Shown here: positions 33,852-42,484 of the stretch, piece after piece
Position numbering within the stretch: the stretch's first letter is position 1
Layout: each line of letters begins with the position of its first letter
From: Desulfurococcaceae archaeon
Lineage (GTDB): Archaea > Thermoproteota > Thermoprotei_A > Sulfolobales > NBVN01
Assembly (NCBI GenBank): GCA_020833255.1
Contig: JAJHQR010000004.1
Coordinates: forward strand, 1-45,639
Length of the DNA stretch: 45,639 nucleotides
Direction of reading: 5' to 3'
Notes under the pieces: model-generated
Database searches by the model: none
What the model was told of the DNA's origin: nothing
What the model saw: the letters and a program-made list of their open reading frames with translations, nothing else
Translations under genes and position numbers: made by a program

Positions 33852-35198
33852 CTACCTTCGAGGCTTTAAGGGAACGTAGGAACCCCTGAATTCCGGGAGG
33901 ATCATCTCCCTATCTCTCAAGACTAGCTTACCGTTAATTATGACGTGCCGCGGCCAGCCACACAACTCAAGTCCTTCGAAGGGGGTCCAGTCAACCTTGT
34001 GGTGGAGTTTACTTGCTGACACGCTGAAGCAGAGGTTAGGGTCTACCAAGGCTATGTCCGCGTCGGAGCCCACGCTCAGAGACCCCTTACTCGGGTAAAT
34101 ACCCGCTATCCTGGCGGGGTTTTTCGATGTGATCTCCACGTACCTCTCCAAGGTTAAGAGTCCTGACTTCCTAACCCCTAAAGTGAAGACTAGCGGTAGC
34201 ATGACTTCAAGGTTAGGTATCCCTCCCCAAGCATCCCAAACGTTGACTTCCTTCTCAGCCTTAGTTGAGGGAGCGTTATCTGAGGCTACCGCGTCAACAG
34301 AGCCTGAGGCAAGACCCCTCCACAGAGCCCTCACGTCATCACGTCGCTTAAGCGTGGGAGCAAGCTTAAGATAATTACCTAGTTTTGAGACGTCCTCTTT
34401 AGTGAAGTAGAGGTGGTGAGGGGTTGTCTCTACAGTTAGGTAAACCCCGTTTAAACGGGATTTCTCGACCTCCCGTAAGCCCTCGGCAGACGATAGATGA
34501 GCTATGTGTATGCCGTGCTTAAGACCCAGGAATCCGGCCACGTCGGCCACCCTCCTTATAGCCATGGCCTCAGCGATCGCCGGGCGTGACTCATGGTAAG
34601 ACACCGGGTCATTCATCCCGGATTCCTTAAACTCTCTAGTTAGGTATTCGGTTATGGCGTCATCCTCGGCGTGAACTATGAGTGTACCTCCCCTACCGAC
34701 CACAGACCTCACGACTTTAGTGAGCCCCTCATCACTCCTAGGCCTGAAAGGCTTGCAAGTAAAGACCTTGAATAAGTTAACTCCTAGGGATTGAAGCAAC
34801 TCTACTGAGGAAGCGTTGTCCTCGTTCATCATCCCGGCAATCACGCCGAAATTCACTAGAGACTCTTTCAGCCCTGCCTCATACTTAGCCTTGAAGCTCT
34901 CCTCGTCCTCAACATACATCCTCAGAGGCATATCGAAAAACGTGGTCACACCACCGTATAATGCGGCCTCACTACCGCTCCTGAAGTCTTCGTGATGTAG
35001 GTATTGGGGGTCGTGAACGTGTGCATGGATATCTATCCCTCCAGGCAGTGCTAGAAGCCCCCCACCCTCCAACACCTCGTCGTACCCGCTTGACGGCACA
35101 GACTTCCCGATATACACGATCTTGCCGTCCTCGATCACTAGAGAGGCTTCCACCAGTTCGTTACCGCCTACAACAAGCCTCACGTTCCTTACCAACAT
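33852..35198 (-). CDS. Dihydroorotase/hydantoinase-type amidohydrolase
   Basis: About 448 residues of the cyclic-amidohydrolase group. GGIDIHAHVHDPQ near residue 50 gives the His-x-His zinc site, LFKVFTCKP near 140 supplies the lysine that is carboxylated in this group, HAEDDA near 176 and HIAHLSSAEG near 229 supply two more His, and ASDNAPST near 300 the Asp. It should hydrolyse a cyclic amide ring; dihydroorotate, allantoin and hydantoins are all possible. The track starts at TTG 35216, overlapping the next gene; ATG at 35198 follows a GGTGATTG site, so I prefer it. Its partner upstream is adenine deaminase, which points to nucleobase metabolism. Confidence 0.84.
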   Translation of the reverse strand: MLVRNVRLVVGGNELVEASLVIEDGKIVYIGKSVPSSGYDEVLEGGGLLALPGGIDIHAHVHDPQYLHHEDFRSGSEAALYGGVTTFFDMPLRMYVEDEESFKAKYEAGLKESLVNFGVIAGMMNEDNASSVELLQSLGVNLFKVFTCKPFRPRSDEGLTKVVRSVVGRGGTLIVHAEDDAITEYLTREFKESGMNDPVSYHESRPAIAEAMAIRRVADVAGFLGLKHGIHIAHLSSAEGLREVEKSRLNGVYLTVETTPHHLYFTKEDVSKLGNYLKLAPTLKRRDDVRALWRGLASGSVDAVASDNAPSTKAEKEVNVWDAWGGIPNLEVMLPLVFTLGVRKSGLLTLERYVEITSKNPARIAGIYPSKGSLSVGSDADIALVDPNLCFSVSASKLHHKVDWTPFEGLELCGWPRHVIINGKLVLRDREMILPEFRGSYVPLKPRR

Positions 35199-35202
35199 CA
35201 AG

Positions 35203-37023
35203 TCAATCACCAACAACCTCTAAGACCGGGTTCACCAGGGTTCCCCTCATCACGTCAAAAAGTCCTTGCTCGGTAATCCTGATCTCAGGTATTACCGGTA
35301 GTGGGAGTAAGGATATCGTCATGAACGCGGCGTGGAAATTCATCCCTAAGTACTCACAAGCCTTCGTGAAGTTCTTAACGCTCACGTAAACCTCCTCGAA
35401 CGGCTTATCTGATACGAGGCCTGCTATAGGTAGCTCAACAACCCCTAAGACCCTGTCGTTGAGGACCGCCACAAGACCTCCCCCAACCCTAGTTAATTCC
35501 TTAACCGCTAAACACATCTCCTCAGGCGATTTACCTATAACTATTATGTTGTGGACGTCGTGCGCTATCGTTTGAGCAACCGCACCCCTAAGGATCCCCA
35601 ACCCTTTAACCACGCCTAAGCCCAGCCTGCCTGTAGAGTGGTGTCTATCTATTACCGCGACGTACGTGTGGTCCGTTGCGGGCGGTAGTGTTAGGTAGCC
35701 GTCCACCACCAAGAACTCATCGATTTCCGCCTTCGTTATGGCCTTACCTAAAACAGCTTTTATGGTTAAGTACTTAACGCGGCCTCTCCTCCCGGGGATC
35801 TTGATTCTGAAGTCTTCGGGTGTGAAGGCCTTACCTGTTCTTATAGTCTCGTAGAAATGTTTGGGGTACTCGTAAGTCTTGGTAGTGCCTAAGTAACGCC
35901 CCTCACTAACCACTAACTCCCCGTTAACTATTACTGCCTGCACTTGGAACGACCTGAAATTCTTCAGTAACACTACGTCAGCTAACCTCCCGGGGTTGAT
36001 GGAGCCTAACTCATTAATGCCTAGGTATTCGGCCGCGTTTATGGTAGCCATCTGAACAGACGTTATAGGGTCTATCCCTAAAGAAACAGCCTTTCTCAAA
36101 ATCCTGTTCATGTGACCCGACTCAACCAGATCAGTGACTTCTAAGTCATCGCTTGAGAAACTCAAATACCTGGTGTTTATCCTCATGTAGGTCAGTATCT
36201 TAGATAACTCCTCTAAATCCCTCCAAGCACTCCCCTCCCTAACCAGTATCCTCATACCGCTCCTCAACTTACTGAGTGCCTCATCCATGAACACGGACTC
36301 GTGATCTCCTCTAATCCCTACGGCCGCGTAAGGGATTAACATGTCCTCAGGTAGTTGGGGCGCGTGGCCGTCAACTATCTTCCCTGAAGTCAGCGCGGAA
36401 GATATCTTCTCAAGCATCTCCTCGTCCCCGTTAATGACTGAGAGGAAGTCCATCACCTCCCCTAAACCAATCACTTCCTTGTAGTCGAGGAGCTCCCTCA
36501 CCTCATTAAGCGTTATCTCAGAACCCTTCGTCAGACCTGACTTGATTGGAGGGACGCAGGAAGGTGCGTAGAAGAACAGACGTAGAGGCGTGTACCTAGA
36601 TTCCTCGATGAAAGCTTTAACCCCTTCAACCCCTAACACGTTAGCTATTTCATGAGGGTCTGCAGCGACTGTGGTCGTTCCGTTCATCAGCGCTAACTTA
36701 CCGAACTCAGTCACTCTCAGCAGTGACGACTCTATGTGTACGTGAGGGTCTATGAAGCCCGGCGTCACCACCTCACTGGAGGAAGCGTCGATGATTAAGG
36801 TGTCAGGACCTCTATACTTATCCGCGTCGAAGTAACCCACCCTCACCACGTAGTTACGCCACACAGCTATGTTGACCTTCTCCCTTATATCACCTAATAT
36901 CACGTCGACTAGGTTAGCGTTCTTGATTATGATATCTGATTTCAACTCACCCCTCGCAGCCAGAACAATACCCCTCAATTCCTTTAACGTGTATTCTCTC
37001 CTCAACAACTTACCTGACAACAT
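35203..37023 (-). CDS. ade: Adenine deaminase
   Basis: A 606-residue amidohydrolase that converts adenine to hypoxanthine and ammonia. PGFIDPHVHIESSLL (about 95), TVAADPHEIANVLG (about 118), VDGHAPQLP and SFSSDDLEVTDL match the metal-binding and substrate motifs of Ade, and the C-terminal domain has AQTIAHDVHNIIVIG. Cytoplasmic purine salvage. It is cotranscribed with the dihydroorotase-like gene (4 nt apart if that gene starts at 35198). The 83-base gap to the divergent amidohydrolase gene is very AT-rich and probably holds both promoters. Confidence 0.94.
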   Translation of the reverse strand: MLSGKLLRREYTLKELRGIVLAARGELKSDIIIKNANLVDVILGDIREKVNIAVWRNYVVRVGYFDADKYRGPDTLIIDASSSEVVTPGFIDPHVHIESSLLRVTEFGKLALMNGTTTVAADPHEIANVLGVEGVKAFIEESRYTPLRLFFYAPSCVPPIKSGLTKGSEITLNEVRELLDYKEVIGLGEVMDFLSVINGDEEMLEKISSALTSGKIVDGHAPQLPEDMLIPYAAVGIRGDHESVFMDEALSKLRSGMRILVREGSAWRDLEELSKILTYMRINTRYLSFSSDDLEVTDLVESGHMNRILRKAVSLGIDPITSVQMATINAAEYLGINELGSINPGRLADVVLLKNFRSFQVQAVIVNGELVVSEGRYLGTTKTYEYPKHFYETIRTGKAFTPEDFRIKIPGRRGRVKYLTIKAVLGKAITKAEIDEFLVVDGYLTLPPATDHTYVAVIDRHHSTGRLGLGVVKGLGILRGAVAQTIAHDVHNIIVIGKSPEEMCLAVKELTRVGGGLVAVLNDRVLGVVELPIAGLVSDKPFEEVYVSVKNFTKACEYLGMNFHAAFMTISLLPLPVIPEIRITEQGLFDVMRGTLVNPVLEVVGD

Positions 37024-37106
37024 AAACCAACACTTCTTAATTTTTAATGTAGTTCAATCAATTAATAAATATTAATAAACGTGCCGCTTTTAACGTAGGT
37101 GATTGT

Positions 37107-38507
37107 TTGGTAGACATATACGTTAGGGGTGGGTTTGTAATAACCATGAATAAAAGAAGGGAGGTTTTGAGGAACGGTTGTGTAGCTATTGAGGACGGGG
37201 AGATAATCGCGGTAGGTAAGTGTTCGGAGCTTGATAAGGATTTCAAGGGTAAGGCGTTCGAGGAGATAAACGCTGATAAGCATGTCGTGATGCCGGGATT
37301 GATTAACACGCACGTACACTTAGTTCAAGGAATGCTTAAGGCTTGCGCTAACTATAGGAGGTTGATTCCTTGGCTTAAAGAACGTGTTTGGCCTCTTCAG
37401 GGGAACATGACGCGTGAGGAAGCGCTTGCTTCAGCTACCTTAACAATCCTTGAGCTGATAAAGTCCGGGACAACGACCTTCTTAGAGACGGGCCTGGTTG
37501 GGAGGTACGGGCCTGACAACATAATAGAAACCATACTTAAGTCAGGGCTTAGAGCAGCTGTCGCAAGACACGTAATGGACATGAGTGGTTACGCGTTGGA
37601 GAAGGGGGCTCTACACGAAGGCCTCGTTGAAGACGGCGAGACTAGCATGGGGGATACCCTGAGGTTATACAACAAATACCACGGGAGGGACGGGAGGATA
37701 TACGTGTGGTTCGGTCCTAGGACGCCCGGGGCTGTAAGCGTAGAGCTCTACAGGGAGATAGCTCACGAAGCTGAGAGACTGGGGACCGGGATCACCATGC
37801 ACTTAGCTGAGGTGAGGGAGGACGTGGAATACACCCTCAAGACATTCAACATGAAACCCGTGGATTTCGTTAAGTGGTTAGGTCTTGTAGGGCCTAACGT
37901 AGTCTTAGTGCATGTTGTGTGGGTTACTGACGAGGAAATAAAGACCTTAGCTGAAACCAAAACCAACGTGAGTCATAACCCATCCAGCAACGGCAAGCTA
38001 GGTTCGGGGATAGCCAGAGTCTCAGACATGCTTCGAGCAGGCGTTAACGTGGCTTTAGGGACTGACGGCGGGCCGAGCAACGACAACTACGACTTAATAG
38101 AGGAGATGCACGTAGCCGCAATAATCCAAAACGCGTATAAGGCGGATCCAGAAGCCCTGAGAGCCGAGGACGTTCTTGAGATGGCTACCGTAAGAGGCGC
38201 TAAGGCGTTAGGTCTTTCAGACAAGGTAGGTTCTATCGAGGTAGGTAAGCGTGCAGACCTAATAACCATAAAGTACTGGGACCCCAAACTCATGCCGATG
38301 AACGACCCCGTATCACACGTGGTCTTCGCCGCTAACGGCTCACACGTTCAGGACGTCATAGTAGACGGGAAGATAATCATGAGGGGTAGGAAAGTGCTGA
38401 CACTAGATGAGGAGGAGGTCTTGAGGGAGGTTGAGTCAAGGTCTCGCGAACTCTTCAGTAGGACGGGCATATGCGTAGAACCCGACGTTAAGTACCCCCT
38501 GATATAG
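37107..38507 (+). CDS. S-adenosylhomocysteine/methylthioadenosine deaminase-like amidohydrolase
   Basis: A 466-residue protein of the TrzN/MtaD group. MPGLINTHVHLVQGML (about 62) gives the His-x-His site, MHLAEVREDVEY near 230 and LVHVVWVTDEE near 270 the next His residues, and ALGTDGGPSNDNYD near 315 the zinc-binding Asp. Group members deaminate SAH, methylthioadenosine, adenosine or guanine; archaeal ones mostly belong to the first kind. Two other amidohydrolase genes lie next to it on the opposite strand. TTG start at 37107 is preceded by a GGTGATTG site. Confidence 0.82.
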   Translation: MVDIYVRGGFVITMNKRREVLRNGCVAIEDGEIIAVGKCSELDKDFKGKAFEEINADKHVVMPGLINTHVHLVQGMLKACANYRRLIPWLKERVWPLQGNMTREEALASATLTILELIKSGTTTFLETGLVGRYGPDNIIETILKSGLRAAVARHVMDMSGYALEKGALHEGLVEDGETSMGDTLRLYNKYHGRDGRIYVWFGPRTPGAVSVELYREIAHEAERLGTGITMHLAEVREDVEYTLKTFNMKPVDFVKWLGLVGPNVVLVHVVWVTDEEIKTLAETKTNVSHNPSSNGKLGSGIARVSDMLRAGVNVALGTDGGPSNDNYDLIEEMHVAAIIQNAYKADPEALRAEDVLEMATVRGAKALGLSDKVGSIEVGKRADLITIKYWDPKLMPMNDPVSHVVFAANGSHVQDVIVDGKIIMRGRKVLTLDEEEVLREVESRSRELFSRTGICVEPDVKYPLI

Positions 38508-38565
38508 TTGAGTGAGTCAAGCAAAATATTTAGCTTTAACCAATGAATACTATTAGTGAACCCCT

Positions 38566-39297
38566 GTGGAGTACGACTTCGTGCTGGAGCTAATAGCTCA
38601 GAAGATTGCCGGAGATATAGTGATGAGCGAGAATTGCGGGGCTTCTCTTAGGAAGTGGAGGGAGGTCTTCAAGCTAACGCAGACTGAGGTAGGGGTGCTT
38701 ATGGGCGTTAGTGCTTCCGTTATAAGTGATTACGAGAAGGGTAGGAGATCCCCCGGCGTCAAGTTCGTGAGGAGGTTTGTTAAAGCTTTGATAAACCTTG
38801 ATAAGTCGAGAGGGTATCCTGTAGTTAAGCAGATAGCTAGCTCCCTGAACTTAAGTCTAGGAGCTATAATGGATCTCAAAGACTTCAGCGTCCCCATGAA
38901 GCTTGACGAGCTAGTCACCGTTGTAGAGGGCTTCATAGCGAACTCAAACATGCATAGAGACGTCATCATATACGGCTACACAGTGCTCGACAGCTTGGAA
39001 GCTATAGAGAGGTTAAGCGGCAACGAGTTCTGGCAGATAATGGGGGCTACGACTAGGAGAGCCCTGATATTCACTAAGGTCAGTACCGGGAGATCCCCCA
39101 TGATATCAGTGAGGGTGAGTCCCGTGAAGCCTGTGGCAGTCGTTCTGCACGGGACTAAGAAGATTGACCCGCTAGCTATTAGGTTAGCTGATAGAGAGGG
39201 TCTTCCGCTGATAGTGTCTCTGAAGCCTACCGCCGAAGACTTAATAAAATCTCTTAGGAAGTGGTTTTCTGAGAGGGAGGAAGCATTCACTACATGA
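38566..39297 (+). CDS. XRE-family helix-turn-helix regulator with C-terminal domain
   Basis: A 243-residue regulator. CGASLRKWREVFKLTQTEVG then MGVSASVISDYEKGRRSPGV (about 40-72) is a clear XRE/Cro helix-turn-helix. The remaining 150 residues are alpha/beta, with TVVEGFIANSNMHRDVIIYGYTVLDS and VRVSPVKPVAVVLHGTKK, like an uncharacterised group of archaeal predicted regulators. No DNA target or ligand is apparent. The GTG start at 38566 has TATA-like AATATTTAGC about 35 nt upstream. It converges on NAC with a 12-base gap. Confidence 0.8.
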   Translation: MEYDFVLELIAQKIAGDIVMSENCGASLRKWREVFKLTQTEVGVLMGVSASVISDYEKGRRSPGVKFVRRFVKALINLDKSRGYPVVKQIASSLNLSLGAIMDLKDFSVPMKLDELVTVVEGFIANSNMHRDVIIYGYTVLDSLEAIERLSGNEFWQIMGATTRRALIFTKVSTGRSPMISVRVSPVKPVAVVLHGTKKIDPLAIRLADREGLPLIVSLKPTAEDLIKSLRKWFSEREEAFTT

Positions 39298-39309
39298 AGT
39301 CAATCATAG

Positions 39310-39678
39310 CTAACGCTTCTCAGTCAGCATGAGTATGGCTTGAGGTATGTCACCGCCCGCTTTCCTCAAAGCCTCTATTGCCTCTTCTCTCGAAGCACCT
39401 GTCTGCTCCATAACGAATCTCACATCATCCTCACTTATCGCCTGCGCTGACTCCACGCTCACCTCCTTACTAGAGACCTCCTCGACCCCGCCGCTCACGT
39501 AGTATATCTTCTGATCCTGGAACTTCATCACGACTACTTGAGGCTCCCTTATAATTAATTCCTTATCGGAGAACTCGATCGTGATTGACTTAACCTCCTT
39601 CAGCTCCTCGACATCAATCCCTAACTGCTTCATTCTCCTCTTCAATTCTCTCGGGTTGGTTGGGAACATCCTGAACAC
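39310..39678 (-). CDS. nac: Nascent polypeptide-associated complex protein (archaeal NAC)
   Basis: A 122-residue protein with the NAC domain (VKSITIEFSDKELIIREPQVVVMKFQDQKIYYV) and a C-terminal UBA domain (EDDVRFVMEQTGASREEAIEALRKAGGDIPQAILML). It binds nascent chains at the ribosome exit as a homodimer in archaea. The first Met is at 39678; Met 4 (MFPTNPRELKRRMKQL) is an equally good start. It diverges from the beta-CASP RNase gene with a 47-base gap holding a promoter. Confidence 0.93.
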   Translation of the reverse strand: MFRMFPTNPRELKRRMKQLGIDVEELKEVKSITIEFSDKELIIREPQVVVMKFQDQKIYYVSGGVEEVSSKEVSVESAQAISEDDVRFVMEQTGASREEAIEALRKAGGDIPQAILMLTEKR

Positions 39679-39725
39679 ACTCCCAAATATTAATTACTTA
39701 ATCAATCCCTTATATAGGGTTTGAA

Positions 39726-40997
39726 GTGCTTAGAGTGAGAGTGTTAGGCGGAGGTCGTGAGGTAGGTAGGGCGGCTGTTACGGTTAGCTTAGGTGATGGC
39801 AGGCAGTCGCTACTGCTAGATTACGGAGTGAATTTCGATGAGGAGGATAAGCCGAGGTTTCCTGAACACGTGAAGCCTTCCGAGGTTGCTGGGCTTGTGC
39901 TGACGCACGCTCACCTAGATCACGTGGGGGCAGCGCCGATGTTGCACGTGACGTCCAAGGTGTCCACCGTAGCTACCGCGTTGACTAAGAGGTTATGTGA
40001 GATAATGATTAAGGACTTCATAAAGATCTCGGGTTATTACCTACCCTACGAGGAAGTAGATCTCTACAACATGATTGACGGCATCCCAGACTACTCATAC
40101 GAGAACGAGGTTCAGTTAGGTGATTACAGGGTTAAACTCCTTAACGCCGGACACATACCGGGTAGCTCAATGGCTTACGTTGAGGCAGGCGAGTATAGCG
40201 TGGTTTACACGGGCGACGTAAACACCATAGATACTAGGCTAGTCTCGAGAGCTAGGGTTTCAGGGGTTAAAGCCGACGTAGTGATTATTGAGGGGACCTA
40301 CGGCTGGGTAAAACACCCGCCCAGAGAATTAGTTGAGAAAGAATTTCTGGAAGCTATTAAGGAAGTCACTGATAGGGGAGGTAACGTGCTTATCCCGGCG
40401 TTTAGTCTCGGGAGAGCACAGGAAATACTGACGCTACTTTATGAAGGGTTTGAAGGCAACGTTTTCTACGATGGCATGATAAGGCAGATTTACGAGGTCT
40501 TCATAAGCTACCCCGAGTACATAAATAAGTACGAGGAGCTCTTGAAGTCTAAGGAAGAGTTTAAGCCTGTGGTAAGACCCTCACAGAGGAGGAGGATAGT
40601 TGATGGGAGAGGTAATGTCATAGTAGCGTCGGCAGGGATGCTTAAGGGCGGTCCAGCAGTCTACTACCTCAAGAAACTGGCCGGGGACCCCCTCAACGCG
40701 GTCTTCATGGTTTCTTACCAAGCCCCGGGAACTCCCGGCAGGCACCTCTTAGAGGACGGGATCCCCTCGGAAGAGGTAGGGCCTGTTAAAGCCAGGGTTC
40801 AGTGGTTTGATTTCTCGAGCCATGCAGGGGTTGACGGCCTCCTAGAACTCCTCAAAAGCTTCAGTAACGTCAAGCACGTCGTGGTAGTACACACAAGCGA
40901 GAAAGCAGGGAAGTACTTCACTGAGAAGATTAGGGAGACCATGAACGACGTCTCAGTACACCTACCGCATAACAACGAGGAAATAATGATTGAGTGA
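39726..40997 (+). CDS. Beta-CASP metallo-beta-lactamase ribonuclease (aCPSF2/RNase J type)
   Basis: A 423-residue MBL/beta-CASP nuclease. LTHAHLDHVGAAPML (about 59) is the zinc motif, GHIPGSSMAYV (about 140) and YTGDVNT (about 160) follow, and the beta-CASP segment has VIIEGTYG, LIPAFSLGRAQEIL and DFSSHAGVDGLL, then VVHTSE. It lacks the KH domains of aCPSF1, so it fits aCPSF2 or archaeal RNase J, which act in RNA maturation or 5'-3' decay. The GTG start at 39726. It is joined by a GTGA overlap to the TFE-beta-like gene. Confidence 0.9.
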   Translation: MLRVRVLGGGREVGRAAVTVSLGDGRQSLLLDYGVNFDEEDKPRFPEHVKPSEVAGLVLTHAHLDHVGAAPMLHVTSKVSTVATALTKRLCEIMIKDFIKISGYYLPYEEVDLYNMIDGIPDYSYENEVQLGDYRVKLLNAGHIPGSSMAYVEAGEYSVVYTGDVNTIDTRLVSRARVSGVKADVVIIEGTYGWVKHPPRELVEKEFLEAIKEVTDRGGNVLIPAFSLGRAQEILTLLYEGFEGNVFYDGMIRQIYEVFISYPEYINKYEELLKSKEEFKPVVRPSQRRRIVDGRGNVIVASAGMLKGGPAVYYLKKLAGDPLNAVFMVSYQAPGTPGRHLLEDGIPSEEVGPVKARVQWFDFSSHAGVDGLLELLKSFSNVKHVVVVHTSEKAGKYFTEKIRETMNDVSVHLPHNNEEIMIE

Positions 40998-41299
40998 TTA
41001 CTTTGGTTAAGACAGATTTACTCAGCGACGTCATGAAATTCCTATGTTCTTCGAAAGCCTCAACACTACAGGACCTAATGAAAGAATTCAAACTAACTGA
41101 AGCGGAGGCGGAAGCTCTGCTATCAACCCTGCTAGGTGAGGGTCTCCTAATCAAGGTTGAGGCAGGGATTATCAACCCCTGCGTTGGATGCCCCCTAAAC
41201 ATGGCATGCAAAATCAAAACAACAAGGTACGAGAACACGACCACCCACTATAGATTAAGTAATTCAGGCCTCAAATTCTGCGAAAAACTTAAAACTTAA
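40994..41299 (+). CDS. TFE-beta-like transcription factor (RPC39/RPC34 family)
   Basis: A 101-residue protein. The first 55 residues are a winged helix (TLQDLMKEFKLTEAEAEALLSTLLGEGLLIKVEAG). Then comes INPCVGCPLNMACK, a C-x2-C-P-x4-C motif, with a fourth cysteine near the end (LKFCEKL). This is the layout of archaeal TFE-beta and of the C-terminus of human RPC39, both of which hold a [4Fe-4S] cluster. TFE-alpha/beta helps open the promoter at transcription initiation. The GTG start overlaps the RNase gene by GTGA. A general FeS winged-helix regulator is the alternative. Confidence 0.78.
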   Translation: MITLVKTDLLSDVMKFLCSSKASTLQDLMKEFKLTEAEAEALLSTLLGEGLLIKVEAGIINPCVGCPLNMACKIKTTRYENTTTHYRLSNSGLKFCEKLKT

Positions 41300-41418
41300 C
41301 TTCCCCAACCACACCACCAGTACCCGGAATCTTCTAACAGGAGCAGGTCTTGAGCCGTGAAGTACGTCACTACAATAAAAAGAGTAAAATAAAAGACTAA
41401 ACCTACGTCGTGAGGAAC

Positions 41419-42318
41419 CTAACGTGTTAGTTCCTCAGGTAATGAGTAGGTCGTGATTCTCCACATCCTCTTACCTACTTCGCTGAGTTTTCTCAGGGCT
41501 TCAGCGCCGTTGATGACCGCGCCTTCCCTCAACTCAATTCTAACGCCTACGATCACGCCGTCCTTGATTAAGACCCTGACTTTATTTCCTTCCGTGTCCG
41601 CGGCGAGCGCGTAGAGGGTTTTCAGTTTTGCCTCCGCGCACTCCTTACTTAATCTCGTCAAGAGCTCGGGGCCGCCTAGCTCTTCCCTAACCTCGTTTAA
41701 CGTTCTTGATTTGAGTATTATTTTGCTTAGTAAGACCTCGTCTTCAAGAGCTGCGGGGTTCTCGGCAAGACCTACCTTCACTACCTCAGCAGAGGGTTTA
41801 GGTAGTTCCTCACGCTTGACCTGCTCTACAGGAACTACTTCCGTCGCTGGTTGCGCGACCCCTGCTCTCTTAACAAGCCCTTTCTTCCAAGCCTCAATCA
41901 CTGCAGGCAACTCTTCTATCAGCCTATTAGTGTATGACTCGATGAATTCCTTAACACGAGGTTTCAAAGCTTTCTCATTAGCTGACTTAACTGAGACCCT
42001 ACCCCTAACTATGGTTAAGGGCTTGCCAAGCAATTCCCTGCCCACAACGCTCAACCTAAGCTCAAGACTTAAGTCGTCACGTCCCTCAATCACTATGATA
42101 ACGACCTCGCCCTCCCTACTAGTGCTCACTCTGAAGCGTGCCTTACTCGAATAATCACCTATCCTCAAATTAGCTAAGACCTCGCCACCACTCAATACCT
42201 CGATTAAAGACTCTATAATAGGCCATAAACCTAGATGTAGCTGAAGATCTGATAAAATAGGGAGAACCTCGTCAACGTGTAGGGAAAGAGCAACACTAAA
42301 CTCATTAACTATGACCAA
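41419..42318 (-). CDS. Unrecognised protein, possible SRPBCC-like N-terminal domain
   Basis: A 299-residue protein I do not recognise. The N-terminal 145 residues alternate strands and helices and end with a long helix (PRVKEFIESYTNRLIEELPAVIEAW), which would fit a START/SRPBCC-like lipid- or ligand-binding fold. A Pro/Glu-rich linker (about 165-185) joins a helical and beta-rich C-terminal domain (SKIILKSRTLNEVREELG, then VRVLIKDGVIVGVRIELREG). No transmembrane segment or catalytic motif is evident. The ATG at 42318 is 40 nt from a TATA-like TATATATTTTT on the reverse strand. Stands alone; the 119-base gap to the TFE-beta-like gene holds nothing I can name. Confidence 0.6.
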   Translation of the reverse strand: MVIVNEFSVALSLHVDEVLPILSDLQLHLGLWPIIESLIEVLSGGEVLANLRIGDYSSKARFRVSTSREGEVVIIVIEGRDDLSLELRLSVVGRELLGKPLTIVRGRVSVKSANEKALKPRVKEFIESYTNRLIEELPAVIEAWKKGLVKRAGVAQPATEVVPVEQVKREELPKPSAEVVKVGLAENPAALEDEVLLSKIILKSRTLNEVREELGGPELLTRLSKECAEAKLKTLYALAADTEGNKVRVLIKDGVIVGVRIELREGAVINGAEALRKLSEVGKRMWRITTYSLPEELTR

Positions 42319-42356
42319 TCTCTCAGGCCCCGAAATATTTACGTGACGGCGCTAAA

Positions 42357-42365
42357 AAATATATA
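42357..42365 (+). promoter_or_regulatory. TATA box for the C/D box sRNA (possibly bidirectional)
   Basis: AAATATATA is centred about 25 nt before the predicted sRNA 5' end at 42386. On the reverse strand the same AT-rich block could serve the gene starting at 42318. Confidence 0.45.
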
Positions 42366-42385
42366 CTCTATAAGAATCTTTTGAT

Positions 42386-42443
42386 TAGGTGATGTGATAC
42401 TAGGATAACTGATTTAATGATGTTGTGGCGGCTGTCTGACTCG
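42386..42443 (+). ncRNA. C/D box guide sRNA
   Basis: The boxes come in the right order and spacing: C box GTGATGT (42389-42395), 13-nt guide GATACTAGGATAA, D' CTGA (42409-42412), 4-nt spacer, C' ATGATGT (42417-42423), 12-nt guide TGTGGCGGCTGT, D CTGA (42436-42439). C and C' differ from consensus RTGATGA only in the last base. Archaeal C/D sRNAs have exactly this plan. The second guide pairs with the 16S rRNA 530-loop sequence around CAGCCGCCGCG (8 Watson-Crick pairs in a row, then G-U, C-G, G-U). By the N+5 rule it would methylate the C that follows CAG. I could not assign a target to the first guide. Flanked by TATA boxes on both sides. Confidence 0.75.
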
Positions 42444-42444
42444 A

Positions 42445-42452
42445 TTTAAATA
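42445..42452 (+). promoter_or_regulatory. TATA box for the MoxR gene
   Basis: TTTAAATA is centred about 36 nt before the ATG at 42485 and six bases after the D box of the sRNA. It argues for the ATG at 42485 rather than the tracked start at 42461. Confidence 0.55.
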
Positions 42453-42484
42453 CCTAGATTTTGCTTTTTCTATTAGGTTGCGGT

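Noticed and set aside
37058-37319. Two leftward ORFs over the deaminase start
   Set aside because: They are mutually overlapping frames antisense to the conserved amidohydrolase N-terminus.
41300-41418. Possible small RNA in the gap between the TFE-beta-like gene and the unrecognised gene
   Set aside because: No C/D boxes, tRNA cloverleaf or stable hairpin on either strand.
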